A stretch of 64,000 nt of DNA, taken from positions 1 to 64,000 of the forward strand of contig NZ_BBYM01000004.1 of assembly GCF_001570405.1 (NCBI RefSeq). Direction: 5' to 3'. The notes beneath the pieces were generated by a model. That model did no database searches. It saw only the letters and a list, made by a program, of their open reading frames with translations, and was not told the DNA's origin. Each line of letters opens with the position of its first letter. The stretch's first letter is position 1. The DNA is from Microtetraspora niveoalba. Its GTDB lineage: Bacteria > Actinomycetota > Actinomycetes > Streptosporangiales > Streptosporangiaceae. The position numbers and the translations under genes were made by a program. Positions 34,538-42,783 of this stretch are shown here, piece by piece.

Positions 34538-35302
34538 TCAGGAACCGGCGACGCGGACGGTCACGCCCGCGGCGGTGAGGGCGTCGTGCTGGTCTCGCGG
34601 GATGCCCTCGTCGGTGACGACGACGTCGAGCCGGTCCAGCCCGCAGACGGCGCCGAACGCGGTACGGCCGAACTTGCCGGAGTCGCACGCGACGACGATC
34701 CGGCGCGCGGAGGCGATGGCCGCCTGCTTGATCGCCACCTCGGGCAGGTCGTGCGCGGTCAGCCCGTGCTCGGCGGACAGGCCGCAGCACCCGATCACGG
34801 CGGTGTCGAACCGCAGCGCCCTGATCGACGTCTCGGTGAGCGGCCCGACGAAGTTCAGCTCGCCCTTCCGTACCTCGCCGCCCGGGAGGACAAGGCGGAT
34901 CCGCGGCGCGGCGGCGAGCTCCCGCGCCGGCTGGAGGGCGAGCGGGAGCACGGTGAGGCGGCGGTCGCGCACCGCCCTGGCGACCTCGAGCGCGGTCGTG
35001 CCGCCGTCGAGCAGCACCGCCTCCCCGTCGGCGAGGAGCGCGGCGACCTCGTCCGCGATGCGCCGCTTGGCCGCGGTCGCCTCGCGCTCGCGGACCTCGA
35101 ACGGCGGCTCCTCGCCGCGCAGCAGCAGGCTGAGCGCGCCGCCGCGCACCCGGCGGACGACGCCCTGCTGGGCCAGCTCGTCCAGGTCCCTGCGGATCGT
35201 CATCTCGGAGACGCCGTGCTCGGCCGCGAGCTCCGCGACCGAGACGCTGTCGGCGACGCGCAGCGCGTTCATGATCGCTCTCACTCTGTCCGCACTCTCC
35301 AT
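34538..35302 (-). CDS. DeoR/GlpR-family transcriptional repressor
   Basis: A 254-residue regulator. The N-terminal helix-turn-helix has the DeoR signature VSVAELAAEHGVSEMTIRRDLDELAQQGVVRRVRGGA. The C-terminal sugar-phosphate sensor domain has LLDGGTTALEVARAV and ACDSGKFGRTAFG. These proteins release DNA when a phosphorylated sugar binds. The first ATG in a plausible position is 35302; the frame is open to 35338. It lies upstream of the MFS gene and is divergent from a WYL regulator. Two small palindromes in between may be operators. Confidence 0.88.
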   Translation of the reverse strand: MESADRVRAIMNALRVADSVSVAELAAEHGVSEMTIRRDLDELAQQGVVRRVRGGALSLLLRGEEPPFEVREREATAAKRRIADEVAALLADGEAVLLDGGTTALEVARAVRDRRLTVLPLALQPARELAAAPRIRLVLPGGEVRKGELNFVGPLTETSIRALRFDTAVIGCCGLSAEHGLTAHDLPEVAIKQAAIASARRIVVACDSGKFGRTAFGAVCGLDRLDVVVTDEGIPRDQHDALTAAGVTVRVAGS

Positions 35303-35304
35303 GC

Positions 35305-35334
35305 GTTCATTTGAACATCGCCTGTGTGCGCACA
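35305..35334. promoter_or_regulatory. Two small palindromes between DeoR and WYL regulator genes
   Basis: GTTCATTTGAAC (35305-35316) has 5-bp arms with a 2-nt centre. TGTGCGCACA (35325-35334) is a perfect 10-bp palindrome. Both fall in the AT-richer gap between the divergent starts. Either could bind the DeoR-type repressor. Confidence 0.35.
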
Positions 35335-35343
35335 GCAAATAAA

Positions 35344-35358
35344 TCTACGTTGTAAAGG
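35344..35358 (+). promoter_or_regulatory. TCTACnnnGTAAAGG motif, copy 2 (before WYL gene)
   Basis: TCTACGTTGTAAAGG, with the same twelve fixed bases as copies at 14144 and 42019. It lies 16 bp before the preferred WYL-regulator ATG (35375), partly overlapping the ribosome-site region, so binding here would block that gene. Confidence 0.45.
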
Positions 35359-35374
35359 TGGCAGGATGGGACGC

Positions 35375-36355
35375 ATGCGCGCCAGCCGGTTGCTGTCCCT
35401 CCTCCTCCTTCTGCAGACCCGCGGCCGGATGACCGCCCCCGAGCTGTCCGCCGAGCTGGAGGTCTCGGTGCGTACGGTCTACCGCGACGTCGAGGCGCTC
35501 TCCGCGGCCGGTGTCCCCGTGTACGCCGACCGAGGCCCGGCGGGCGGGTACCGGCTCCTGGACGGATACCGCACCAAGCTGAACGGGCTGAGCAGCGAGG
35601 AGGCGTCGTCGCTGTTCCTCGCGGCGCTGCCGGGGCCGGCCGCGGAGCTGGGCCTGGCGGAACTGGCCGCGACGGCCGAGCTGAAGCTGCTCGCGGCGCT
35701 GCCGCCGGGCCCCCGGTCGCAGGCCGCCCGGATGCGCGAGCGGTTCCACCTGGACGTGCCCGGCTGGTACCGGGCCGGCGACGACGTCCCCTTCCTGTCG
35801 GAGGTGTCCCGCGGGGTGTGGGACCAGCGTGTGCTGCGGCTGCGCTACCGGCGCTGGGGCCCGCAGGACGTGGAGCGGCTGGTCCACCCGTACGGTCTGG
35901 TGCTCAAGGGCGGCTCCTGGTATCTGGCCGCCGCCTGCAGGGGGAGCGTCCGCACCTACCGCGTCAGCCGCATCATCGGGGTCGACGTCCTGGACGAGTG
36001 GTTCGACCGGCCGGCGGACTTCGACCTGGTCGCGTTCTGGCGGGAGTTCTCCGCCGGTTTCGCCGCGCGCATGTACACCGCCGAGGCCGTCGTGCGGGTC
36101 GCGCCCGAGGCCGACGGGCTCTTCCGCTACACCTTCGGCGACGTGGCCGACCAGGTGCTGCGCGAGGGCATCACCTGCGACGACGGCTGGACGCGGGTGA
36201 CGCTGCCGATCGAGTCACCGCGCCACGCGCGCTGGCAGCTCCTGCGGCTCGGCGCCATGGTCGAGGTGCTGGAGCCGGCCGAGCTGCGCGCCTCGATGGC
36301 CGAGGCCGCCGCCGATCTCGCGGCGATGTACGGCGTCCGCCCGGCCGGAGACTGA
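35375..36355 (+). CDS. WYL-domain transcriptional regulator (YafY-like)
   Basis: A 326-residue protein. An HTH_11 winged helix is at the start (MRASRLLSLLLLLQTRGRMTAPELSAELEVSVRTVYRDVEAL). A WYL domain follows (HPYGLVLKGGSWYLAAAC...TYRVSRI), then the WCX C-terminal extension. WYL domains bind nucleic acid or small ligands; such regulators control catabolic, DNA-damage or defence genes. ATG 35375 is 5-8 bases after AGGATGG; ATG 35366 is the alternative. Targets are unknown; the alpha/beta hydrolase 126 bp downstream is on the same strand. Confidence 0.88.
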   Translation: MRASRLLSLLLLLQTRGRMTAPELSAELEVSVRTVYRDVEALSAAGVPVYADRGPAGGYRLLDGYRTKLNGLSSEEASSLFLAALPGPAAELGLAELAATAELKLLAALPPGPRSQAARMRERFHLDVPGWYRAGDDVPFLSEVSRGVWDQRVLRLRYRRWGPQDVERLVHPYGLVLKGGSWYLAAACRGSVRTYRVSRIIGVDVLDEWFDRPADFDLVAFWREFSAGFAARMYTAEAVVRVAPEADGLFRYTFGDVADQVLREGITCDDGWTRVTLPIESPRHARWQLLRLGAMVEVLEPAELRASMAEAAADLAAMYGVRPAGD

Positions 36356-36480
36356 GACGGGCCGGGGCGGCGGGAAAACCGGTTGCCCGCCGGCGGGAGG
36401 GGTGACGACCATTGCCCGGTTGTCTTCGCTCGCGTTCGCCGGCACGCAGCCGGCCGCGGCACACGTGTGACTGAGGAGTC

Positions 36481-37239
36481 GTGACGGTTTTGACCGGTGT
36501 CTGGTACGAGGTCGGGGGAGAGGGCGACCCGGTGGTGCTGCTGCACTCCGGCGTGGCCGACACGCGCATGTGGGACCCGCAGTGGGAGGCGCTGACCGCG
36601 TCGTTCCGTGTGGTCCGGCCGGAGTTCCGCGGGTACGGCCGCAGCCCGTGGGCCGCCGACGGCCCCTACTCCGACCACGAGGACGTCGCCCGGGTGCTCG
36701 GCGGCCTCGGTCTGGAGCGGGTCGCCGTGGTCGGCTCCTCGCACGGCGGGCAGGTCGCGCTGGAGCTGGCCACCGCGCACCCCGGACTGGTCTCCCGGCT
36801 GGTGCTGCTCAACGCGGGATGCGGCCTGCCCGAGACGCCCGACGTGGAGGAGTTCGGCGCGGAGGAGATGCGGCTGATCGAGGCGGGCGACGTCGGCGGA
36901 GCGGCCGAGCTCAACGCGCGGACCTGGCTGGGCCCCGAGGCCGGCGACGCCACCCGCGCCCGGCTGGCCGAGATGCAGCGGGACGCGTTCGAGGTGCAGC
37001 TCAAGGCCGACCCGGAGCCCGAGCGGCTCCGTGGCGCGATCGACCTGGCCGCCGTCGCCGCCCCCGCCCTCGTGGTGGGCGGAGGCCACGACCTGCCCTA
37101 CTTCCGGCGGACGGCCCGTCACATCGCCGCGACCATGCCGAACGCGCGCCTGGTCGAGCTGGAGTGGGCCGGGCACCTGCCGAATCTGGAGCGTCCCGAG
37201 GAGACCACCCGGATCATCGTGGACTTCCTGACCGGCTGA
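36481..37239 (+). CDS. Alpha/beta hydrolase with Ser nucleophile
   Basis: A 252-residue alpha/beta hydrolase. The oxyanion region is VVLLHSGVADTRMW, where HS replaces the usual HG. The nucleophile elbow is VGSSHGGQVALELA, and the acid/histidine pair is near DLPYFRR and WAGHLPNLERP. The fold resembles 3-oxoadipate enol-lactonase and related esterases; the substrate is unassigned. GTG 36481 is preceded by TGAGGAGTC. It follows the WYL regulator on the same strand. Confidence 0.82.
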   Translation: MTVLTGVWYEVGGEGDPVVLLHSGVADTRMWDPQWEALTASFRVVRPEFRGYGRSPWAADGPYSDHEDVARVLGGLGLERVAVVGSSHGGQVALELATAHPGLVSRLVLLNAGCGLPETPDVEEFGAEEMRLIEAGDVGGAAELNARTWLGPEAGDATRARLAEMQRDAFEVQLKADPEPERLRGAIDLAAVAAPALVVGGGHDLPYFRRTARHIAATMPNARLVELEWAGHLPNLERPEETTRIIVDFLTG

Positions 37240-37394
37240 CCACGCCCGGCGGCCGTGCCGTCCGCCACATCGACCGCTTCCCCGGCGGCGCCCGTCCGGA
37301 TGCGGCCGGCAGCGGATGACGCCCGAAATGGCCTGTTCATCTCGGCCGGAATTGGCTCTCACCCGCCCGCGACCGCTGATCTAGAGTGGCTCGC

Positions 37395-37883
37395 ATGGCG
37401 AAAGAGAGCACGTCACCCACCGTTTCCGAACCCGCCCGCATGGACATCATCCGGGCGGTCCCCGAGCTGTACCGCGCGATGGCGGCTCTGAGCCGGACCG
37501 TCGCCGAGTCCGGCCTGGAGCGCCCGCTGCTGGAGCTGGTCCGGATCCGGGCGTCCCAGATCAACGGTTGCGCCTTCTGCATCGACATGCACACCGCGGA
37601 CGCCCGGGAGGCGGGGGAGACCGAGCAGCGGATCTACGGCCTGTCCGCCTGGCGGGAGACGCCGTTCTTCACCGCCCGCGAGCGCGCCGCCCTGGCCCTC
37701 ACCGAGGCCGTCACCCTGGTCGCCGACACCCGTGTGCCCGACGACGTGTACGAGAAGGCGGCGAAGGAGTTCGACGAGCAGGAGCTCGCCAAGCTGATCT
37801 GGGCGATCAGCGAGATCAACTCCTGGAACCGGGTCACGATCTCCGCCCGGATGGTCCCCGGCAGCCACCGCCCCTCCCGATGA
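37395..37883 (+). CDS. AhpD/carboxymuconolactone decarboxylase-like protein
   Basis: A 162-residue helical protein with the redox motif NGCAFCIDMHTADAREAGE, the CxxC...H pattern of the AhpD-like branch. In AhpD this dithiol passes electrons to peroxiredoxin. Many stand-alone members are of unknown role, thought to scavenge peroxides. ATG 37395 was preferred over a start three codons earlier. Its TGA overlaps the ATG of the PEP-mutase-like gene (ATGA), so the two are co-translated. A link between peroxide defence and that lyase is possible but unproven. Confidence 0.85.
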   Translation: MAKESTSPTVSEPARMDIIRAVPELYRAMAALSRTVAESGLERPLLELVRIRASQINGCAFCIDMHTADAREAGETEQRIYGLSAWRETPFFTARERAALALTEAVTLVADTRVPDDVYEKAAKEFDEQELAKLIWAISEINSWNRVTISARMVPGSHRPSR

Positions 37884-38680
37884 GCGGGCAGCCGGGACCC
37901 GAGGTCACCTCGGGCGTCCGTACGGCGCCGGCCGGATCGCAGGCGGAGGTTCTCCGGGCGCTCCACGTGCCGGGCAGGCCCCTCGTCCTGCCGAACGTGT
38001 GGGACGCGGCGAGCGCCAGGCTCGTGGCGGAGGCGGGCTTCCCCGCCGTCGCCACCGGCAGCGCGGCCGTCGCCGCGGTCCTCGGCTACAAGGACGGCGA
38101 GACCCCTGCGGAGGAGATGTTCGCCGCGATCGCCCGCATCCGCAGGGCGGTCGCCGTCCCGGTGACCGCCGACGTCGAGCGCGGGTACGGCCTGCGGCCG
38201 GCCGAGCTGGCGGAGCGGCTGGCCGAGGCGGGCGCGGTGGGCTGCAACCTGGAGGACCTCGCCTCGCGTACCGGCGCGCTGGTGGAGGTGGAGGAGCAGG
38301 CCGGCTTCCTCGCCGCCGTCCGGGAGGCCGCGCCGCATCTGGTGATCAACGCGAGGACGGACGCGTACCTGCTGCGCGGCCACCCCGACCCGCTCGCCGA
38401 GTCGCTCCGGCGCGGCCGCCGCTACCTGGAGGCGGGCGCCGACTGCGTCTATCCGATCCGGGCCCGCGCCGCGGATCTCCCGGCGCTGGTCGAGGGGATG
38501 GGTGGGCCGGTCAACGCGCTGTGCGCCCCGGACTCGCCGCCGCCCGCCGCGCTCGTGGCGCTGGGCGTCGCCCGGATCAGCTTCGGGCACAACCTGCACC
38601 TGGCCGCGCACCGGTACGCCGAGCGCATGGTCGCGGCGATCGGAGCCGGCCTCAGCCCGTACGGCGTCGCCGCCCCCTGA
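37880..38680 (+). CDS. Isocitrate lyase / PEP mutase superfamily protein
   Basis: A 266-residue TIM-barrel enzyme. Conserved segments are LVLPNVWDAASARLVAEAGFPAVATGS, VPVTADVERGYG (Mg-binding Asp/Glu) and VGCNLED. There is no KKCGH motif, so it is not an isocitrate or methylisocitrate lyase in the strict sense. The group includes 2-methylisocitrate lyase-like, oxaloacetate hydrolase and phosphonopyruvate-related enzymes, and many actinobacterial members are uncharacterised. It is translationally coupled to the upstream AhpD-like gene. Confidence 0.82.
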   Translation: MSGQPGPEVTSGVRTAPAGSQAEVLRALHVPGRPLVLPNVWDAASARLVAEAGFPAVATGSAAVAAVLGYKDGETPAEEMFAAIARIRRAVAVPVTADVERGYGLRPAELAERLAEAGAVGCNLEDLASRTGALVEVEEQAGFLAAVREAAPHLVINARTDAYLLRGHPDPLAESLRRGRRYLEAGADCVYPIRARAADLPALVEGMGGPVNALCAPDSPPPAALVALGVARISFGHNLHLAAHRYAERMVAAIGAGLSPYGVAAP

Positions 38681-38764
38681 GGCCCGCCGGGGGCCGCGAC
38701 GCGCTGACCCGGCGGTGTCCCCGGTGGGCGCCGTGCCTGGTTCGGGTGACGAGGACGCGGGCGG

Positions 38765-39020
38765 TCCGACGAAGGGCCATGCCAGGGTCGGCGGGTCATC
38801 ATGGCGGTATTCCAGCCGGCCGTCGGAGTAACGGACGCGTCGCCCGTCCCGCCGCTGCCGGGAGACCGCGCCCGCGATACGCGTCCCGGCGGTGGGGTGC
38901 CAACCGCTCAACCCGTACGCGATGTGCGCCTCGTCGGCCGCCGTCCAGTCGCCCATCGCCGCGGTGGTCAGCAGGTCGCCGAGGCCGCCGTAGAAGGCCA
39001 TCGCGGGAACGATCACCGAA
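38765..39020 (-). pseudogene. Internal fragment of saccharopine-dehydrogenase-like gene
   Basis: About 85 codons on the minus strand read SVIVPAMAFYGGLGDLLTTA, then GDWTAADEAHIAYGLSGWHP and VSRQRRDGRRVRYSDGRLEY. They resemble the middle of NADP-binding saccharopine-dehydrogenase-like (enoyl reductase) proteins of about 350 residues. Neither the N-terminal nucleotide-binding part nor the C-terminal part is present. Homology ends near WPFVGPP (about 38765) and at about 39020, where the GlxA remnant begins on the other strand. This is a leftover of a deletion and cannot be functional. Confidence 0.62.
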
Positions 39021-39033
39021 CCGGCGGCGCGGG

Positions 39034-39901
39034 CGCGGCGGCCGGTTCCGGCTGGATCCCGACCACGGCCTCGACCGGCTCCCGAGCGCCGACACGGTGA
39101 TCGTTCCGGGGTGGGTCGACGTCGACGTCGATCCACCCGCCGACCTGGTCGACGCGGTGCGCGCGGCCCACGAGGCAGGTGCACGTGTGGCCTCCCTCTG
39201 CACGGGCGCGTTCGTGCCGGCCGCCGCCGGCCTGCTGGACGGTAAGCGCGCGACCACGCACTGGGCGCACACCCGAGCCCTTGCAGCCCGCTATCCGCGG
39301 GTGGAAGTGGACCCGGACGTCCTGTACGTGGAAAACGGCGGCGTGCTCGCCTCCGCAGGAAAAGCCGCGGCGATGGACCTGTGCCTGCACCTCGTGCGCC
39401 TCGACCACGGCTCCTCGATCGCCAACGCGGTCGCCCGCCGCCTGGTCGTGCCGCCGCACCGGGACGGCGGCCAGGCCCAGTTCGTCGTCACACCGGTGCC
39501 CGCCCCGGACAACCACCCGCTCGCCGAGCTGTTCCCCTGGGTGATCGAACGGCTGGACCGGCCGCTGACCGTGGAGGACCTGGCCCGCCGGGCGCGGATG
39601 AGCTCGCGCAATCTGAGCCGCCACTTCAGGCCGGTGACCGGCACCACCCCGCTGCAATGGCTGCTGACCCAGCGGATCCGCCACGCCCAGGAGTTGCTGG
39701 AGACCACCGACGACGGCATCGACACCATCGCGGCGGCCGCCGGCATGGGCTGGCACCGCCACGACGCTGCGCCGGCACTTCAACCGCACGGTCGGCGTGC
39801 CTCCGGACACCTACCGCCGTACCTTCCGCTCCCGGCCTCGCCCCGCCTCGGCGCCCGGCGCGCCGGGCGCCGACGTCCGACCGCCGACGAACACCGTTTG
39901 A
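39034..39901 (+). pseudogene. GlxA-like AraC regulator, 5'-truncated and frameshifted
   Basis: The sequence enters in the middle of a DJ-1/PfpI domain (FRLDPDHGLDRL; then ARVASLCTGAFVPAAAGLLDG). It continues through the AraC-type DNA-binding domain (VEDLARRARMSSRNLSRHF). About 60 N-terminal residues and the start are missing. Near 39753 four extra bases (TGGC) follow GGCATGGGC, so the conserved TATTLRRHFNRTVGVPPDTYRR end is in another frame, reaching a stop at 39901. Removing the four bases restores the frame. Both defects show a dead gene formed at the junction with the fragment at 38765-39020. Confidence 0.75.
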
Positions 39902-39940
39902 GCCGGGGCGCCCCGCCCCCGGCGTTCCCTGCGCCGGTCG

Positions 39941-40531
39941 TCATCGCACGGCGTCGGCGATGACCGCTGTCACGAACTTGTCGACGACCGCCGTGGCCGG
40001 CGGGCCGGGGTCGCGGTCCGCGAACAGGAGATGCCCGCCGCCGACCAGAGACAGGGTGAGTGAGTCGATGTCGGCGTCGGCAGCGATGCGGCCCAGTTCA
40101 CGCTCGTCGGCCAGATAGGCGGAGATCGCGGTCGTGACCTGGGCGAGGATCGCGATGCCGCCTCCGGGCCTGGCCTGCCGCAGCCGTGCGCGCAGCTCAT
40201 CCCGGAAGGTGACGAGCGGGATGATCGCCACCGGAATCGGTCCGAACAGGGTGGTCAGCGCACTGGTGAGGTTGCCGGCCACCGTCCCGGTGCCGGCGGA
40301 GGCGCGCAGCGCACCCGCCTGCGTCTCGAGTTGCGCGGCCCGGTCGAGCACGAGGTCGGTGAGGAAGGCGTCGAAGTCGGGGAAGTGCCGGTGCAGGACA
40401 CCCTTGGCGCAGCCCGCCTCGTCGGTGACGGCCCGGCTGGTCAGCCCGTTCGGCCCGTCACGCAGAAGCACGCGTTCGGCGGCCTCGAACAGCTGCTGCC
40501 GCGCGTCGCGAAGATGCACCCCGGTCGGCAT
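39941..40531 (-). CDS. TetR-family regulator of divergent methyltransferase
   Basis: A 196-residue TetR regulator. The helix-turn-helix contains LTSRAVTDEAGCAKGVLHRHFPDFDAF, and a helical ligand domain follows. ATG 40531 is the start. It is divergent from the methyltransferase at 40605. The 73 bp between them carry two copies of a TGGGC..GCCCA palindrome (40577-40612), the second covering the methyltransferase start codon. The regulator is thus very likely a direct repressor of the methyltransferase, and perhaps of itself. Confidence 0.88.
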   Translation of the reverse strand: MPTGVHLRDARQQLFEAAERVLLRDGPNGLTSRAVTDEAGCAKGVLHRHFPDFDAFLTDLVLDRAAQLETQAGALRASAGTGTVAGNLTSALTTLFGPIPVAIIPLVTFRDELRARLRQARPGGGIAILAQVTTAISAYLADERELGRIAADADIDSLTLSLVGGGHLLFADRDPGPPATAVVDKFVTAVIADAVR

Positions 40532-40576
40532 TCACAAGATCCTCTCGTGCGTCAACCCGCTGACATCCGTTGCCTA

Positions 40577-40612
40577 ATGGGCATGTGCCCACTAAGGTGG
40601 GCGCATGCCCAT
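40577..40612. promoter_or_regulatory. Double TetR operator overlapping methyltransferase start
   Basis: Two 16-bp arms, ATGGGCATGTGCCCAC (40577-40592) and GTGGGCGCATGCCCAT (40597-40612), are inverted repeats of one another at 15 of 16 positions around TAAG. Each arm is also a near-palindrome, so the whole reads as two operator copies. The methyltransferase ATG (40605) and its ribosome site AAGGTGGG lie inside the second copy. Confidence 0.7.
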
Positions 40613-41423
40613 TATATCGCGAGAGCAACCGGAGCCGTCCCCGGCGGAGCCGCATCAGGCCCGGCGGATGGCCGAGTCGTTCGGCGTGGACGCGCGACGC
40701 TACGACCGGGCCCGGCCCGGCTACCCCGACGCGTTGGTGGCGCGGATCGTCGCCGGGAGCCCCGGGCCTGACGTGCTCGACGTCGGCTGTGGTACCGGCA
40801 TCGCCGCCCGGCAGTTCCAGGCGGCCGGCTGCGCGGTGCTCGGCGTCGAGCCCGACGAGCGGATGGCCGACTTCGCGCGGGCCCGTGGCCTGCGGGTCGA
40901 GGTGGCGGCCTTCGAAGCCTGGCATCCGGCCGGCCGGATGTTCGACGCGGTCGTCGCCGCCCAGTCGTGGCACTGGGTGGACCCGGTCACCGGCGCCGCC
41001 AAGGTGGCACGCGTGCTGCGTCGAGGGGGACGGCTGGCGATCTTCGGGCACGTGTACGAGCCGCCGGCCGAGGTGGCCGAACCGTTCGCCGCCGCCTACC
41101 GTCGGGTGGCGCCCGACTCCCCGCTCAACGGCCAACCGGTCCGGCGTCCGCTCGACCTCTACCAGGCGGGATACGCGAAGTTCGCCGACAAGATCCGCGA
41201 GACCGGACAGTTCGACGATCCCGAACAGTGGCGATTCGACTGGGAGCGGTCCTACACGCGCGACCAATGGCTGGACCTGCTCCCCACCACCGGCGGTCTC
41301 ACCCGGCTCCGTCCCGATCAACTGGCCGAGATACTGGACGCGGTCGGGAGCGCCATCGACTCCCTCGGTGGACGCTTCACGATGGAATACACCACCCTGG
41401 CCGCGACCGCCGTACGCGTCTGA
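40605..41423 (+). CDS. SAM-dependent methyltransferase (Methyltransf_11/25)
   Basis: A 272-residue methyltransferase. SAM motif I is VLDVGCGTGIAARQF, the acidic strand end is LGVEPDERM, and motif IV contains FDAVVAAQSWHWVDP, a phrase common in the UbiE/trans-aconitate-like group. The C-terminal 100 residues form a substrate cap. The small-molecule substrate is unknown. ATG 40605 lies within the TetR operator, so repressor binding would also mask the translation start region at the DNA level. No partner gene follows. Confidence 0.87.
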   Translation: MPIISREQPEPSPAEPHQARRMAESFGVDARRYDRARPGYPDALVARIVAGSPGPDVLDVGCGTGIAARQFQAAGCAVLGVEPDERMADFARARGLRVEVAAFEAWHPAGRMFDAVVAAQSWHWVDPVTGAAKVARVLRRGGRLAIFGHVYEPPAEVAEPFAAAYRRVAPDSPLNGQPVRRPLDLYQAGYAKFADKIRETGQFDDPEQWRFDWERSYTRDQWLDLLPTTGGLTRLRPDQLAEILDAVGSAIDSLGGRFTMEYTTLAATAVRV

Positions 41424-41455
41424 ACCGCCCGAACCCCCTGGCCGGCCCGGGGGAG

Positions 41456-41953
41456 TCAGCGCGAGTAGTAGCCGTGGAGGGCCTCCCAGCGCGTACGGGG
41501 CCAGTGGGGCCAGTCGACGACGCGTCCTTCGAGGGAGTCGGCCAGGAAGTCGAGGTGGGCGTGCCAGCCCGCGAGGACTCTGGTGAGCTGGTCGCCGTAG
41601 TCGCCGGTGGCGCTGAAGAGGAGGAGGCAGCCGCTGCCGTCGCCTTCGAGTTCCCAGCGGAGGACGCCGTGGACGTCGGTGTCGAACTGGAGGACGTGCG
41701 GCGGTTTGTAGTCGCTGATCACCCCGTGGGCGAGGGGGTGGCCGGTCTGCCTGCCGTGCTCGTCCGTGCCGAGCCAGCGCAGGATGACGCGGCCCCCGGG
41801 GCGGGGCTCGATCTCGGCTTCGGCGAGCCATTCGATCAGGTGCTTGGGTTCGCTGATGGCGCGCCAGACGCGCTCGACAGGGTGGGGGAGGCGGCGTTCG
41901 AATTGCAGGGTGCAGGTGTCGTCGGTCGTGGACACGCTGCCGTAGTCGGTCAT
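41456..41953 (-). CDS. SRPBCC / AHSA1-like protein
   Basis: A 165-residue START-fold protein of the activator-of-Hsp90-ATPase-homologue type: FERRLPHPVERVWRAISEPKHLIEWLAEAEIEPRPGGRV near the start, then a hydrophobic-pocket sheet and C-terminal helix (LTRVLAGWHAHLDFLADSLEG). These small proteins bind hydrophobic ligands; actinobacterial copies often pair with ArsR regulators. None is adjacent here. The start is ATG 41953 with GGGAGGG upstream. A TCTACnnnGTAAAGG element lies 66-80 bp upstream. Confidence 0.85.
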   Translation of the reverse strand: MTDYGSVSTTDDTCTLQFERRLPHPVERVWRAISEPKHLIEWLAEAEIEPRPGGRVILRWLGTDEHGRQTGHPLAHGVISDYKPPHVLQFDTDVHGVLRWELEGDGSGCLLLFSATGDYGDQLTRVLAGWHAHLDFLADSLEGRVVDWPHWPRTRWEALHGYYSR

Positions 41954-42018
41954 GGTGGTCCCTCCCGTGCTCCTCATCAGGCTAACTCCCGCCTGCCCTG
42001 ATCGGCGGCCTCATGAAA

Positions 42019-42033
42019 TCTACAACGTAAAGG
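42019..42033 (+). promoter_or_regulatory. TCTACnnnGTAAAGG motif, copy 3 (upstream of SRPBCC gene)
   Basis: TCTACAACGTAAAGG. Read on the minus strand it is CCTTTACGTTGTAGA, 66 bp before the SRPBCC start. It has the same twelve fixed bases as the copies at 14144 and 35344. Placement fits an operator or activator site. Confidence 0.45.
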
Positions 42034-42143
42034 CGTCCGGTCGTTACAAGATCAACTATCCATGCCTGAACCCCCCTCACCTGGAGAACACGGGCGTGCC
42101 GAGCCGTCTTCGCGCCGCAGGGTGAGGGGCATCGGGACCGGGC

Positions 42144-42704
42144 TCACGGGGATGCCGGGTCCAGGGTCCTGGTGAGCCTGGACAGGGCCTCCGTGATCTG
42201 GTCCGGGGTGAGGCCGAGCGCCGTGCGCTGGTAGCCGTACACCTCGGGGGCGAGGGGGGCGAGCAGGACGTCGACCAAGGCGTCCGGGCCGGGGGTGCCG
42301 GCGGCGACCAGGAGTGCGCGCACGTGGGCGCGCCAGAAGCCGTACGCGCCGGTCTCGAAGCGGGAGCGGCCCACCTCCGAGCCGAGCACCAGGTGGGAGT
42401 GGTCCTCCAGCAGGCGCACCATGGCGGCGTAGAAGGCGGCCAGTCGCGCGGCGGGCGGTGCTCCCGGGCCCAGTGGCGGCTCGCCGCGCAGCAGGCGTTC
42501 TTGCAGGTCACGCTCGTGTTCGTCGAGCAGTGCGACGGCGATCGAGGCCCGGTCGGGGTAGCGGCGGTAGAGCGTGCCGCGGCCCACTCCCGCCTTCCTG
42601 GCGATGTCGTCCATCGTCACGTCCTGCGGGGGTCGCTCCGCGAACAGCAGCGCGGCCGCCTCGAGGATCCGTGCGCGGTTGCGGGCGGCGTCGGCTCTCT
42701 CCAT
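42144..42704 (-). CDS. TetR-family regulator of azoR/SMR operon
   Basis: A 186-residue TetR regulator. The helix-turn-helix is VTMDDIARKAGVGRGTLYRRYPDRASI, and the ligand domain is Ala/Leu-rich. ATG 42704 (MERADAARNRARIL) was preferred over 42725 because it matches the family start. It is divergent from the azoreductase gene across 79 bp containing two copies of a TGGACA...TGTCCA operator. It probably represses azoR and the SMR gene until an azo, quinone or cationic compound binds. Confidence 0.88.
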   Translation of the reverse strand: MERADAARNRARILEAAALLFAERPPQDVTMDDIARKAGVGRGTLYRRYPDRASIAVALLDEHERDLQERLLRGEPPLGPGAPPAARLAAFYAAMVRLLEDHSHLVLGSEVGRSRFETGAYGFWRAHVRALLVAAGTPGPDALVDVLLAPLAPEVYGYQRTALGLTPDQITEALSRLTRTLDPASP

Positions 42705-42718
42705 GCGCCGATTGTATC

Positions 42719-42760
42719 TGGACACGCCGTCCGGTTATATTCATCTGGACACCGTGTCCA
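42719..42760. promoter_or_regulatory. Paired TetR operators between tetR and azoR
   Basis: TGGACACCGTGTCCA (42746-42760) is a perfect inverted repeat with 6-bp arms. TGGACACGCCGTCCG (42719-42733) is a weaker copy (11 of 15 matches). They flank the AT-rich TTATATTCAT, so repressor bound at both would cover the divergent promoters. Confidence 0.65.
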
Positions 42761-42783
42761 CATAGCTGTGACGAGGAGAGATC

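Noticed and set aside
31882-34578. Open frame of 898 codons on the plus strand
   Set aside because: It covers the second ABC membrane gene and TSUP gene out of frame and the MFS gene antisense. No domain or helix pattern.
37999-39963. Open frame of 654 codons on the plus strand
   Set aside because: The first half is out of frame with the PEP-mutase-like gene; only the GlxA remnant from 39034 is meaningful.
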